Source: Ichthyophonus hoferi (taxonomy: Eukaryota; Opisthokonta; Ichthyosporea; Ichthyophonida; Ichthyophonidae). From it: a stretch of DNA of 64,000 nucleotides. Made by a program: the position numbers and the translations under genes. The notes below the pieces were generated by a model. That model ran no database searches. It was given only the letters and a program-made list of their open reading frames with translations, and was not told the DNA's origin. Position 1 is the first letter of the stretch. Every line of letters begins with the position of its first letter. This document shows positions 1 to 9,153 of this stretch, piece after piece. Location: assembly GCA_002751075.1 (NCBI GenBank), contig NAOQ01000008.1:157286-221285 (forward strand), read 5' to 3'.

Positions 1-20
1 TAATAATAATAATAATAATA

Positions 21-84
<64 letters not shown>
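1..84. repeat. (TAA)n microsatellite
   Basis: Trinucleotide array of TAA with one interruption, running from the window edge to about position 84. It directly abuts a copy of the short LTR element. Confidence 0.97.
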
Positions 85-87
<3 letters not shown>

Positions 88-89
88 GG

Positions 90-535
90 AAAATAGTTGA
101 CCAAATTGTACGCTAAATGTTCCTGCTCGCTCTGACTCAGGTTCGAGTTGAAGCATTGGCACTGCCACTGACTCGGGCACTGGCTCTGACTCTGGCTCTG
201 GCTCTGGTTCTGGCTTTGGCTCTGTTGTAGGCTCTGGTATGTTGATGGTTCAAATGCTGATTTGAAGATAGCGTAGATATAATAAAATTGCCTCTCCACA
301 CGTAGAGGTCAGTATAGGGTTATATTAAAGTGTTTTCAGCATTTGCGATTTGTTGGCTTAATAAAATTGCTAGGTTTTGTGACATGATAAATTGTTCAAG
401 CTTTCTTTGCTACTATGTTGGGAATAATAAGTAGAGGCAGGAGCGTCCCTGTGACCTATTTTCATTTAAATGTGGGGAGAATACTGAATTAAAGGTTGTT
501 TAAATGTATTTCTTTGCATACATGGAGTACTGTTG
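90..535 (-). mobile_element. Short LTR element, partial copy (hexanucleotide array plus LTR end)
   Basis: Fossil. The stretch matches the internal region and LTR end of the better preserved copy at 16990-18441. It has a ggctctggctct array (about 170-240), then the shared internal segment, then a reversed primer-site region and an LTR terminus beginning near 415 (tgttgggaataataagtaga). Only part of the LTR remains. Orientation is minus. Confidence 0.75.
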
Positions 536-749
536 AAGGGAAAATATCTTCCCTTTTTTCATTATACATGTAACTCTCTCTATTCAGAATACATACATAT
601 CGTGGATTTACATGTCGATCGGTATTAAATCTTAATCGTAGGAATTGTATGATATCTCGCGAGTCAAACCAAGTCACCTGACCCGCGATTGTTTTAGTCC
701 CGAACCGGACTAAAATTAGTGAACCAATGAACTATGTGCCTCATATTTA

Positions 750-1430
750 ATTGGAGCCCACCAGTCACACCTCTGCCTTCACATTTTCATCCACTGAGAT
801 GCTTTATGTTCACATGACTTCTGTCCAAGAAGCATTCGAAATCTTGGAGGAGTGTGAGGATCTCGAGCGGCCTGCAACTATGAGAACAGAAGACCCTATC
901 ACTCCCTCTGAGAACGTGAATATGGCTTCTTTCCTCCCCCCAACAAGCACCACATTTGCCTATGGTAGTAACACAGTACCCATCCATGTTTATGTGGCTC
1001 ACACACGGTCAGTGTCCACTTCTCTAGCTGCTCACAACCACAGCACAGACCACGAGGTCCAGAGAGTGTTGGGTACACCAGTTGGTACATCCATAAATGG
1101 TAACCATTCCTCTTTTGGTTGGCTGAACCATTCTATGGGGGATATTATTACCGTAGTACCAATACCAGTTCAAACTGGTCAAATAACAGCTAATGTTAGT
1201 GTACTACATGGCTTACAATGCTACCCCAACCCACAATATTACCAAACGCATGGACCCAGACCTCAATTCTAAACTGGTCTGCCAGATGCCCAAGTTCCGA
1301 ACTTCGGCACTGGCCTACAGGAGTCATATGGTGGCCCTAGAGGCCCGCCAGGTGCGGGACCACCTAGCCCACCTGGTGAATTACCATACCTTTTTATCTT
1401 CAAAATAATGTTAAACTTCAATGTGAATTT
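750..1430 (+). mobile_element. Open stretch rich in Ser/Thr/Pro, end Gly/Pro rich; possible retroelement remnant
   Basis: A long reading frame with a Ser/Thr/His/Pro-rich composition that ends in a short Gly-Pro-rich segment (GGPRGPPGAGPPSPPG). I do not recognise a domain. No intron signals or paralogue in the window support a host gene. Because it lies just upstream of a copia gag-protease fossil in the same orientation, I infer it may be an upstream part of a retroelement, and it is treated as a broken fossil. A lineage-specific host exon is the alternative. Confidence 0.3.
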
Positions 1431-2049
1431 TAAACTTCAATGTAAATTTTAAATTTCAATATGAGAATCATCAAAATATTCAATAAAAACCAAAAACAAT
1501 GGTAAGATATATTTTTAGCTTTGAAAAGATAAAATTAAGCTAACAATCAATACAAATTAAAATTAATCAAAACACTAAACTCATGTCACGCTGTACAAAA
1601 GCCGGTTTGAAATTCCTCTTTAGAAGATTAACATTCTTATTTTGTAGATTAAAATTCCTACTTTGGAGATAAAAGGTATAGAAGACCCCTACCGTCCTCC
1701 AACGAACCATGAAAGAGGTAATGGAGGCGGTAGAACACCTTTCTTCCTGGAGGCCTAGGGAGGATTGTAACACACTCCCCCAATACATTACGGAGAGCAT
1801 TGTAAACGATTTTACAGTTGTTATAACTGAAGCTTGCTTAGCTCTGTTATGTGCAATTCCATCGAAGTGATTGATAAATGTCATCCTTCTAACCAAGCTC
1901 CGTGCCAAGATTGTTCTTGGCGGGAATGAAATGGGAGATTCTGCCTTTGGGCATGCTTTCGGCTCCTTCTATTGGTTACCTTGGCGCACATTTGGATACC
2001 TCTGCCTATATTGTTTGGCAAATGGTTCACCGTTATTTTGATGAGTAAA

Positions 2050-3460
2050 CTCAAATTAACCAATGGTCAACCAAGAGAAAATTCGATACTTGTACTCCTA
2101 CACGCAATGAGTCTGGGTATCTAAATTGAAACAGTTGATGTCTTTGAAAAAGCCCTTGATGGTCTTGCAAACATACCAAGGTTATCCTCTTGGGTAATTA
2201 CATATATGCAACTACATTCAAAGTACCTAACTCAGTTGCTTAAAATAATAGCTGAATTGGCGGACTATTCTGACAGAGTGTTCTACGCCAAGGATGACCA
2301 AGACAACCAGGCTACTCCTGGCTATGCAGCTCTTCTAGCAGTCAGCACAACTTGAACGAAATGTACCTATTGCTTTAAAATGGGATATGTTGTATCCAAT
2401 TGCAGGACCAAGCACAAGGGTAACAAGTTTTTGAACAAGAACCCTGCTGTCAATAGGGTTTTGGTACGCAAATTTTATCTGAATGCCACGAACCATGAAA
2501 CCAAAGACTGCTGACAGAAGGGTCAGCCTTTCATCAAGGGCAAAAAGAAAGTACCTACTGCAACAGCCACTCTTGCATTGGCAGACGAAATGTGTAACGT
2601 AGACAAGTATCTAGCTACCATCGCTACCAACGACAACATCTCTACACCAAAGCATTGGAGCAGTATTTTACCCCCCCATTTCACGGAAGCCTGCCCACAA
2701 GACTGCTTTTGGCGCTGTCAAAACGAGACAGCTCAGAGCTATTTCATGCAGTTCTAATTTCAACTCTGGGCCAGAGCTGAGCTCCCCTACCCTCCACACC
2801 AAGTATGTCAGGAAAAACTTTTCTGAAGCACCAGTTGCTCAAAAATACAGTAAAATTCACTCATGGTATGTTTCCTGCATTAAGGACATTAAAATAGACT
2901 CAACACTTCCAAAATTGGTAGCGAAGAAGGTCAAATCCCTTACTACTCTTTCAAAAATTACAGTACTTCGTAATACACGAGGTGATTCCATTAACACACT
3001 GGATTCTTTTCATATTCTATGGATTAAAGAGTTGTTTTATCAATTCTTTTCCATTCCCATTCCCTGTGTTTTTGAGGAACATATTTTTCTCAATTCACAA
3101 AACGTCACTATTAACACTGAGATATATATATTCAATTGCACAACCTTATTAGTAGTATATAATACTAACACATATACTGTCAAGTTAGGCACCCCAGATG
3201 ATATAATTCTCAACTTGGGGGCTGCAAAAACTAGATGTAGTGACCATAATTTATTTACAACTATGAGAAACTATAACTCTAAGCGTGTTAAAATAATGAC
3301 GGAAATTCCAATATTTGTGGCCGTGGAAAGATCCACTTAAAATGCAATGAGACTGGCATAATAACCAGACTATGTGATTGCCTACATGTACCAGACATGT
3401 TTTCTTTAATTTCTGTAGCATATATTGAGAAAAGTGGTGCTTTTATTACATTTTGACCAC
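2050..3460 (+). mobile_element. Ty1/copia fossil: gag and protease region
   Basis: Broken copy with several breaks. A retroviral-type zinc-knuckle-like stretch (CTYCFKMGYVVSNC) lies near 2357-2400, with a gag-like helix-rich part before it. A protease-region tail with the copia-typical pattern LHVPDMFSLISVAYI lies near 3380-3430. No integrase or reverse transcriptase follows, and no flanking LTR of its own was identified. Copia is a Pseudoviridae-type LTR retrotransposon family. Confidence 0.7.
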
Positions 3461-6220
3461 CAGGTCCATAGATAAAATATTACTTACTAGACTAAATTTT
3501 CTGTAGATTATTTTTGGATATTTTGTTATTTTTGTAATTATAACTAATCATTATAATTATCCTATCCTTGGCATAAAAATAAACAATTGATCAATGTATT
3601 TTATTTTGTCAACACTTGGCTTACTATAACGAATAAACTGTTCATACATATTATTATATTTAAAAGTAGCTAAGGGGAAATCCCCATATTCGGAACAAAA
3701 TACAAAATAAACAAGACCATTCGTAAGGGGTTTCGTATGAGAAAATGGTTTAAAGACTCAGCTGGTAAACTATTCTTCAATGACGTCTCTAACCGCACTC
3801 AATTGCAATTTCTAAAATTGCAAAAAAGGCTTCTTAACCAGACCAAAATTTCAGGTTCCTCAACGTGCCTTTGCATGCATTTATCACTTCTGAAGTTTTT
3901 GGTTATCATTTGATTTGGGCAGTATCTGAATTGGTTACGGTATTTTTCTAGATTTTGGGAATTCCATGATTATAATATTCATGATTAAAACACATATATA
4001 TAATCATTTTTACTATTGTTTAATGACTAGGCAATAGCAGACCATTGCAAGTAGATAATTAGGACAAAAACTGTCTCATCTTTATTCAGACTCTCTACAG
4101 GATTAAGAGTCCTTAATCTGTCTCAGGCTTAACCCTTTTAAACTTTCTAAATATTTAAATATAACATTTTATAGAGTATTTCAGAATCTCACAATAATAA
4201 GTTAGATAATTATAATTATAATTACTTCATTCATAGTGTATATATAGCTATACTCAACAACGAATAAAGTGCGTAGCAGTTAATTAACTTTTAAAAAAGA
4301 AAAGAAAATTAATTTGTGGTAAAATTGAAGTTCAAATCTATTAGAAATAAAACTGCTATTGATATTACTTAATTTCATTTGTGTATTTGGAATGCATAAA
4401 TCTATAATAATTTGTTTAAGTAAATGGCGGGTTTAAGCTGTATTGCATTCTTCTTTCTTGAAAATAGCATTTCTGATCGATAACAAATAATGCTTTTAAC
4501 GTTTTATCTGATAATGTGCTGTACGTATGATAACTATGATATATATCATAATGTGGATAATTAGTTATGATGTTATTTTCAGCAGGAAAAGTAACATCAG
4601 AATTAAGTAGTTAGACTTTCTTGTAAAATATCTGTATAAGCGTCAATTTCTTTTGAGGCAACATGCATAGCATAAAAGCAACAACGGCATATATGCAATT
4701 CAGGAGTGTACTTTTTAAAACTCGTGTTAGATAATATTTTTTCTGTAACTGAACAATTACTTTATTTTTATTTGAAGCCTTGTATCTATGCTTCTTCACC
4801 TTATAAAAAAGTACAATTAAAATTGTCCTACTGAATATGAACTAACCAATAAGCCCTTCACATATATAATTGGCTCTTAAATACTTTTATCTTCCGTTTT
4901 AGTGATCAACAAGTTATTGATTGATTTTGAAAGGGTATTTGGTTAGCTACTGGATTCTAGCATAAACTTCTATCCTAATATTTGATTTATTTATCAACTA
5001 TTTAGTTATTAACCATTTATAATGTTGATGTTGATTGTTCACAATTGCATCTACGAAATTAACTTATAAAAGGCCATTTCTATATGTAGTAATTAAACCA
5101 TTATTATAACGACAACAATAGAAGAGACTATCAAAGCACTGTAAATGTGTTAGGTTCAATACATTCTGATGCAAAAACTTACATTTATACTAGTATAATA
5201 CTAGTAGTTAGAATAAATAATGTCATTTAAGTTTAACAAATTATACTATATAGTTTATGTTACAATTCTATATCTATCAAGTAATAATTACATAAACTCT
5301 GCATCTTCATTATACAAGTCCTTATCAGATTGTCATATTTATTGCCAACTTTCAATTGAACATTAACTGAATCTGCCATCACAAGCCCTGTTCGCTGTTA
5401 CTTTGAAATTTACTAAATTGATTTATACATGTCTTATTAATTAAGTAAACTCGCAATTAACTTAATTTACTATTATAGAATACTTACGTAATTATTCTAA
5501 TTATTAGTGAACATGATTTTTTTTTTTCGCTTAGTCACTGTTATGACTTTTGTTAAACTTTAGCTTAAGTCTTTTTGTTTATTGACTAAATTTATAATAC
5601 CTGATTCCTATTGTATGTAAATTCACTACTGTTATTAGACATGGGTACTACTTACTATTCTTGGTTATAAAAACTCATTACCAAGTATACAACTTTATTT
5701 ATCTTTAACCAATTGGAAAGGTATAAATACAGCAAAGAGCCATTTCACTTCTTGTAACTTGTGCATTATATACTATTGTATTACCTTTAGAAAAGGTGCA
5801 TTCTTTAGCAACATTCAAGTTACATATTGGTTATAAACATTTAAATTAGGCACACGCTTACACTAACTTAAAAAAATAATTTCAAAAGAATTTAGTCCCA
5901 TAAATAACTTTGAATTTAATTAAAAAATTCTACACCACATGTATTGTTTGTCAATAAATTCTCAACAAGTGTAACTTCTAGCATTGAAACAAACTAATCT
6001 CAACAAGGAGTTCTAAATTGATGATGGCAATTAGGACCTAGTTACCCTTAATAGAGATAATAACATTTCTCCTATTAATGTTCCAGGAACAGCACAGCAC
6101 TCTCATAGTTTAGATTATATATATATATTAGCTTATATAGACCACAATTCCTTAAAGGGTAATTTAAGCTGTAATGCAGCCAATCATAATTAATATTTAG
6201 ATCTGGGCAAGGTAGATAAG
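3461..6220. other. AT-rich stretch without recognisable gene
   Basis: No exon with coding character was found on either strand. Part of it (about 4060-4300) resembles 19370-19620 at low identity, sharing the blocks taaaacattttata and gataattataa, so a diverged repeat, perhaps an old LTR, is possible. The short ORF at 4611-4799 looks like chance. Confidence 0.5.
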
Positions 6221-6229
6221 GTGCTATAT

Positions 6230-6355
6230 TATATTAATACCTTAAAAGGCAGTTTGAATAATTTAGGGAATAACAATATGATAATACTGCAAAGGGCTAT
6301 GTTAGACTTGGTGTTGGAGATAGAGGAAAAAGTTAATAAAAGTTGTGTAGAGTGA
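6230..6355 (+). pseudogene. Element X ORF piece, conserved in the 15.05 kb copy
   Basis: Reads YYINTLKGSLNNLGNNN then a helix-like segment rich in Leu/Glu/Lys ending VNKSCVE. The copy near 15060-15180 keeps the same reading (VNRSCVK at the end) with mostly conservative changes, which suggests it was once protein-coding. It converges on the minus-strand ORF at 6389-6760. Function unknown. Confidence 0.4.
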
Positions 6356-6388
6356 TTGTATTATCTCTCACATATACAATCATTAAAT

Positions 6389-6760
6389 TTAGGATGTGTA
6401 GCAATTTAAATTTTGTGTAGAAATATCTTCGGCTTGGCTAGCAGTAAACACAATGCTTAGTGTTGATCCGCTTTTAATAGAAGACAATGTAATGGCAGGC
6501 TTATATGCATATTCTATTTTTAATTGCTTGTTGCAGTTGTATTCAGCTATGAGTGCAGTAGGTATTCCTGACTTAGGGCCTTTGGGCGCAATAGTGCTTA
6601 TGGCACAGTGTGTTGTATCAGTGAGAGATGCTAAATTGGTATGTATATAATGCGTGTTGTTGGAATTAAATTTAACTAATTCATTCTCGGTATTTTCAGT
6701 AAGAGCAAGATTTTCAGAACACTGGCGCTTATTCTTAAGTGCTAGTATTGATCTAGACAT
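6389..6760 (-). pseudogene. Element X ORF of the IGDP family
   Basis: A 123-residue frame. It aligns by eye with the 46009-46443 minus-strand ORF: NSNNTHYIHTNLASLTDTTH against NSDNSNYLHRNISPLTDQSH, followed by a shared Ile/Lys/Pro/Tyr spacing. This copy lacks the IGDP-CGQV tail seen in other copies. Other copies lie near 15240-15370, 22576-23000, 26290-26407, 41041-41340 and 46009-46443. No known domain recognised; it looks beta-rich, and a structural protein is only a guess. Confidence 0.45.
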
Positions 6761-7098
6761 TACAATAAAGAGACGATGTTATAGAATACAGAGCAGGTAT
6801 CTTTTAATTATTAAGATAAACTATATATATATATAAGAAATGCATAGCTTTTGTTCTATAGTGGTTCAAATATTATTAATCTCTGTTTATTATTAGTTGT
6901 TGTTGTTCTTTTTATCCTTTCCGCAACATATGTTTGTTGCAAGTGTCAATCATAGCTCAGTTAATGTATCAGATTAGGCATTCATAATCCCATCATTTGA
7001 CCCGTTTTAAAAGCCTTTTGCAAAATAATATCCGCTAAATATTGCACAACCTATATGCACTGCACAACCTAATGCCTTACTTGTAGGCAATATGAGAT

Positions 7099-7315
7099 AG
7101 GAAAAAGATTGTTTATCACAAACATGGATTAGGGTTAGCGAAGATTTATCTTATCACATACTTGAACAAACTGTCCACTACAAATGCCTCACTAAATTAA
7201 CGGCACTAAGTGATGATGACGTGACTACCCAGGACTTATTACTTGTGACAAAAATTATACTGGCTGATATTATTAAAAGAAATAAGATATTGCTCAAAGT
7301 TTTTGTATCTTTGTA
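7099..7315 (+). pseudogene. Element X short open stretch
   Basis: A 72-codon open stretch (begins EKDCLSQTWIRVSEDLSYHI, ends KVFVSL) without a clear start codon, rich in Leu/Lys/Asp. It lies head to head with the minus-strand ORFs of the same element. No second copy was noticed in the window. Could be chance. Confidence 0.25.
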
Positions 7316-7378
7316 AATTGTGTTTAAAATGTATTAGAAATCACTATTTCTTTGTAAAATGTGTGTGGAGTTTTACAT

Positions 7379-7424
7379 CCCCCTCCTCCGCCCCGCCCCC
7401 ACCCCCACCTCCACCCCCAAGGGG
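7379..7424 (-). other. G-rich tract with G-quadruplex potential (minus strand)
   Basis: The plus strand is almost pure C with single A/T/G interruptions, so the minus strand carries at least five runs of four or more G within about 46 bases. It is striking against the AT-rich surroundings and lies inside element X. Confidence 0.7.
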
Positions 7425-7739
7425 TGTCGCACATGTCTGCGATGAGGGGTGCGGGTGAAGGCTGTTGACGTTCTCCTGTGTGTAGACTTGGCCAGGTATT
7501 TTAAACAATAACTCGTATTGCTTAAAATTTTGGACCACCTCCATACAGGTGGGGTTGCGTTTTGGTAGAGTGGATTATGTAATAAAATCCCCAATACGTT
7601 GTTGATAATGACGATGAGAGGTATGTTGTAGGTACCACTGATTAGGTGCGATGTCAATATTTTATATCAGATCATTGTGGATGATCCTAGTTCATTGGGG
7701 ACGGCTGTAAAATAAATTAATTGGTCGTTTATTGTTTGA

Positions 7740-8411
7740 TCAGTATATATGTTTGATTTGCCGTAAGCTAATGTAAGTATGATGGTCGACTGACGTGTTT
7801 AGCAAGTGTCTGGCTTGTGACTCTTGCTGGGAGATGTTTTGTAAGCCATATGCTGAATTTTCTCTGGCAGTAGCAGAAAGAGGTATAGTAAAACAATCAG
7901 TGTGATTGTAGTACATACCAAACATGGCAAGGTCATTGCAAAAATCGTTGATGAGGTAGGTATCTGCAATGTAATGGCGGAATTCTTTGGGTTTGGTGGT
8001 TATGTTGGGTACCATTATAGTAAGGTCATTGATAGGTCTGCGGGAAGGTTCATAATCTGTCCCGTAAGTGGGTCCTAGGTCGCCTGTTCTTCTATGAGAA
8101 GGAGTCGTGCAGAGTTTGAGTTGCTGTCTCAGTTGTTGAATCTCCTCTGCCATCTCTTGGGTGGTATAAGGAGTGTTGCTTGGTATTTCAGGTTCTGTTG
8201 GACTTGACTCCGAGCTGAAGAGGAGATCCCTGGGAATCTGTGGAAGAGGTTCATCTAAAGGTCCTAGCGTGGAGTTATCCCATGGTAGATCTGTCTGCGA
8301 GTGTGATCTCCTTGCCGCAATAGAAGCGTGACCTGAGCCCATAACCTTATTAGAAAAAATGTTCTGGCGCCGTATAAGAAACCAAAAGGGAAAGAGAACG
8401 CATAAAGTCAT
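7740..8411 (-). CDS. Unrecognised 223-residue ORF of element X
   Basis: Longest intact-looking frame in element X. An internal Met (MGSGHASIAARRSHSQTDLP) at residue 24 is a plausible start. The N-terminal third is Ser/Pro-rich and probably disordered. A short coiled-coil-like helix follows (TQEMAEEIQQLRQQLKLC, about residues 88-105). The rest is a mixed region with the pattern FRHYIADTYLINDFCNDLAM and a Gln/Ser/His-rich end. A segment shared with other X copies (8430-8901) lies directly upstream of its 5' end and may be its promoter. No family recognised. It may be a spliced host exon, but the repeated upstream DNA argues for an element gene. Confidence 0.4.
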   Translation of the reverse strand: MTLCVLFPFWFLIRRQNIFSNKVMGSGHASIAARRSHSQTDLPWDNSTLGPLDEPLPQIPRDLLFSSESSPTEPEIPSNTPYTTQEMAEEIQQLRQQLKLCTTPSHRRTGDLGPTYGTDYEPSRRPINDLTIMVPNITTKPKEFRHYIADTYLINDFCNDLAMFGMYYNHTDCFTIPLSATARENSAYGLQNISQQESQARHLLNTSVDHHTYISLRQIKHIY

Positions 8412-8429
8412 TTAGAAATAGTATAGAGC

Positions 8430-8901
8430 TTGTGTTTAGAAAGCGTATAGTTGTAAGGAATATTATTAAATTTGTGTTTATTATTAGTTGTTTCTTACCC
8501 TTTTATTCTCCATAACATACGTTGATCACGGGTGTCAATTATAGATTGGTTCATTAATGTCAATGGGACCGATCGTAAAAAATTCAGTTTACAGAAGACT
8601 ACTAAAATTATCTTATGTTATCCAAAACGATCTAATGATATATCCTAATTTGATTGGCTGAATAGTTAATTATTTCATTTAGTGTGAGTGCACGTATTCG
8701 ACAACATGGAGCAATAAATATATCTATTTAAGGGCGTTGTGTTTTCATTTAATAATAGGCCAATCGTTGCATGATTCACTTGTTACTAGAACAGAACTTT
8801 GGCTGATCTACGTATTGATCCCAAGTTGAATGGTTTTGCAAGATTCGTACGGCCCGCAGTGTGGAATACCTTAACTGGGACAGTCATGAACATTTCGGAC
8901 A
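8430..8901 (-). promoter_or_regulatory. Element X upstream and terminal segment
   Basis: Closely matched at 15760-16212 and more loosely at 23930-24310, with pieces at 34640-34800, 46690-46860 and 55355-55536. Shared blocks include aacgatctaatg, tatcctaatttgattggct, the block gttgaatggt.ttgcaa..ttcgtacggccc and the terminus gggacagtcatgaacatttc ending near 8901. Its position 5' of the minus-strand ORF suggests promoter plus element end. This is inference from recurrence only. Confidence 0.5.
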
Positions 8902-9153
8902 CCTTTTAAATAATTCCACATATCTAATTAGAGGGAGTAACAATCCTAATTACTTTTAGCAAGCAATCTAGAATTTAGAAGAGAAAATGAGAATCCTGGC
9001 TTACATCCCGCGTCAGCAGGTCGATTTGTACTTTATTTACAAGTATGAAAAACACCTATATTTTCATTTTAAAAATATTAAACACTTAAATTTAGAATGT
9101 AAAAATACTATAATACAATATAATGAACGTATAGAAATCAACGTCGTTTCAGT

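Larger units (their letters stand above)
6225..8901. mobile_element. Element X, most complete copy in window (unclassified, broken)
   Basis: Region bounded by a short-ORF block on the left and the family terminal sequence (gggacagtcatgaacatttc) ending near 8901. Parts are a plus-strand ORF piece (6230-6355), a minus-strand ORF of the IGDP family (6389-6760), a plus-strand piece (7099-7315), minus-strand ORFs (7344-8411) and an upstream/terminal segment (8430-8901). Each part except the 7099-7315 and 7740-8411 ORFs recurs elsewhere in the window, which shows that it is a dispersed family. No transposase, reverse transcriptase or integrase signature was seen. A virus-like or large DNA element is possible. 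It is treated as a fossil. Confidence 0.55.

Noticed and set aside
6945-7005. tRNA-like stretch (tagctcagttaatg ... cattcataatccc)
   Set aside because: It has a D-arm-like and an anticodon-like piece but no T-arm or acceptor pairing, and it lies in the recurrent upstream block of element X.
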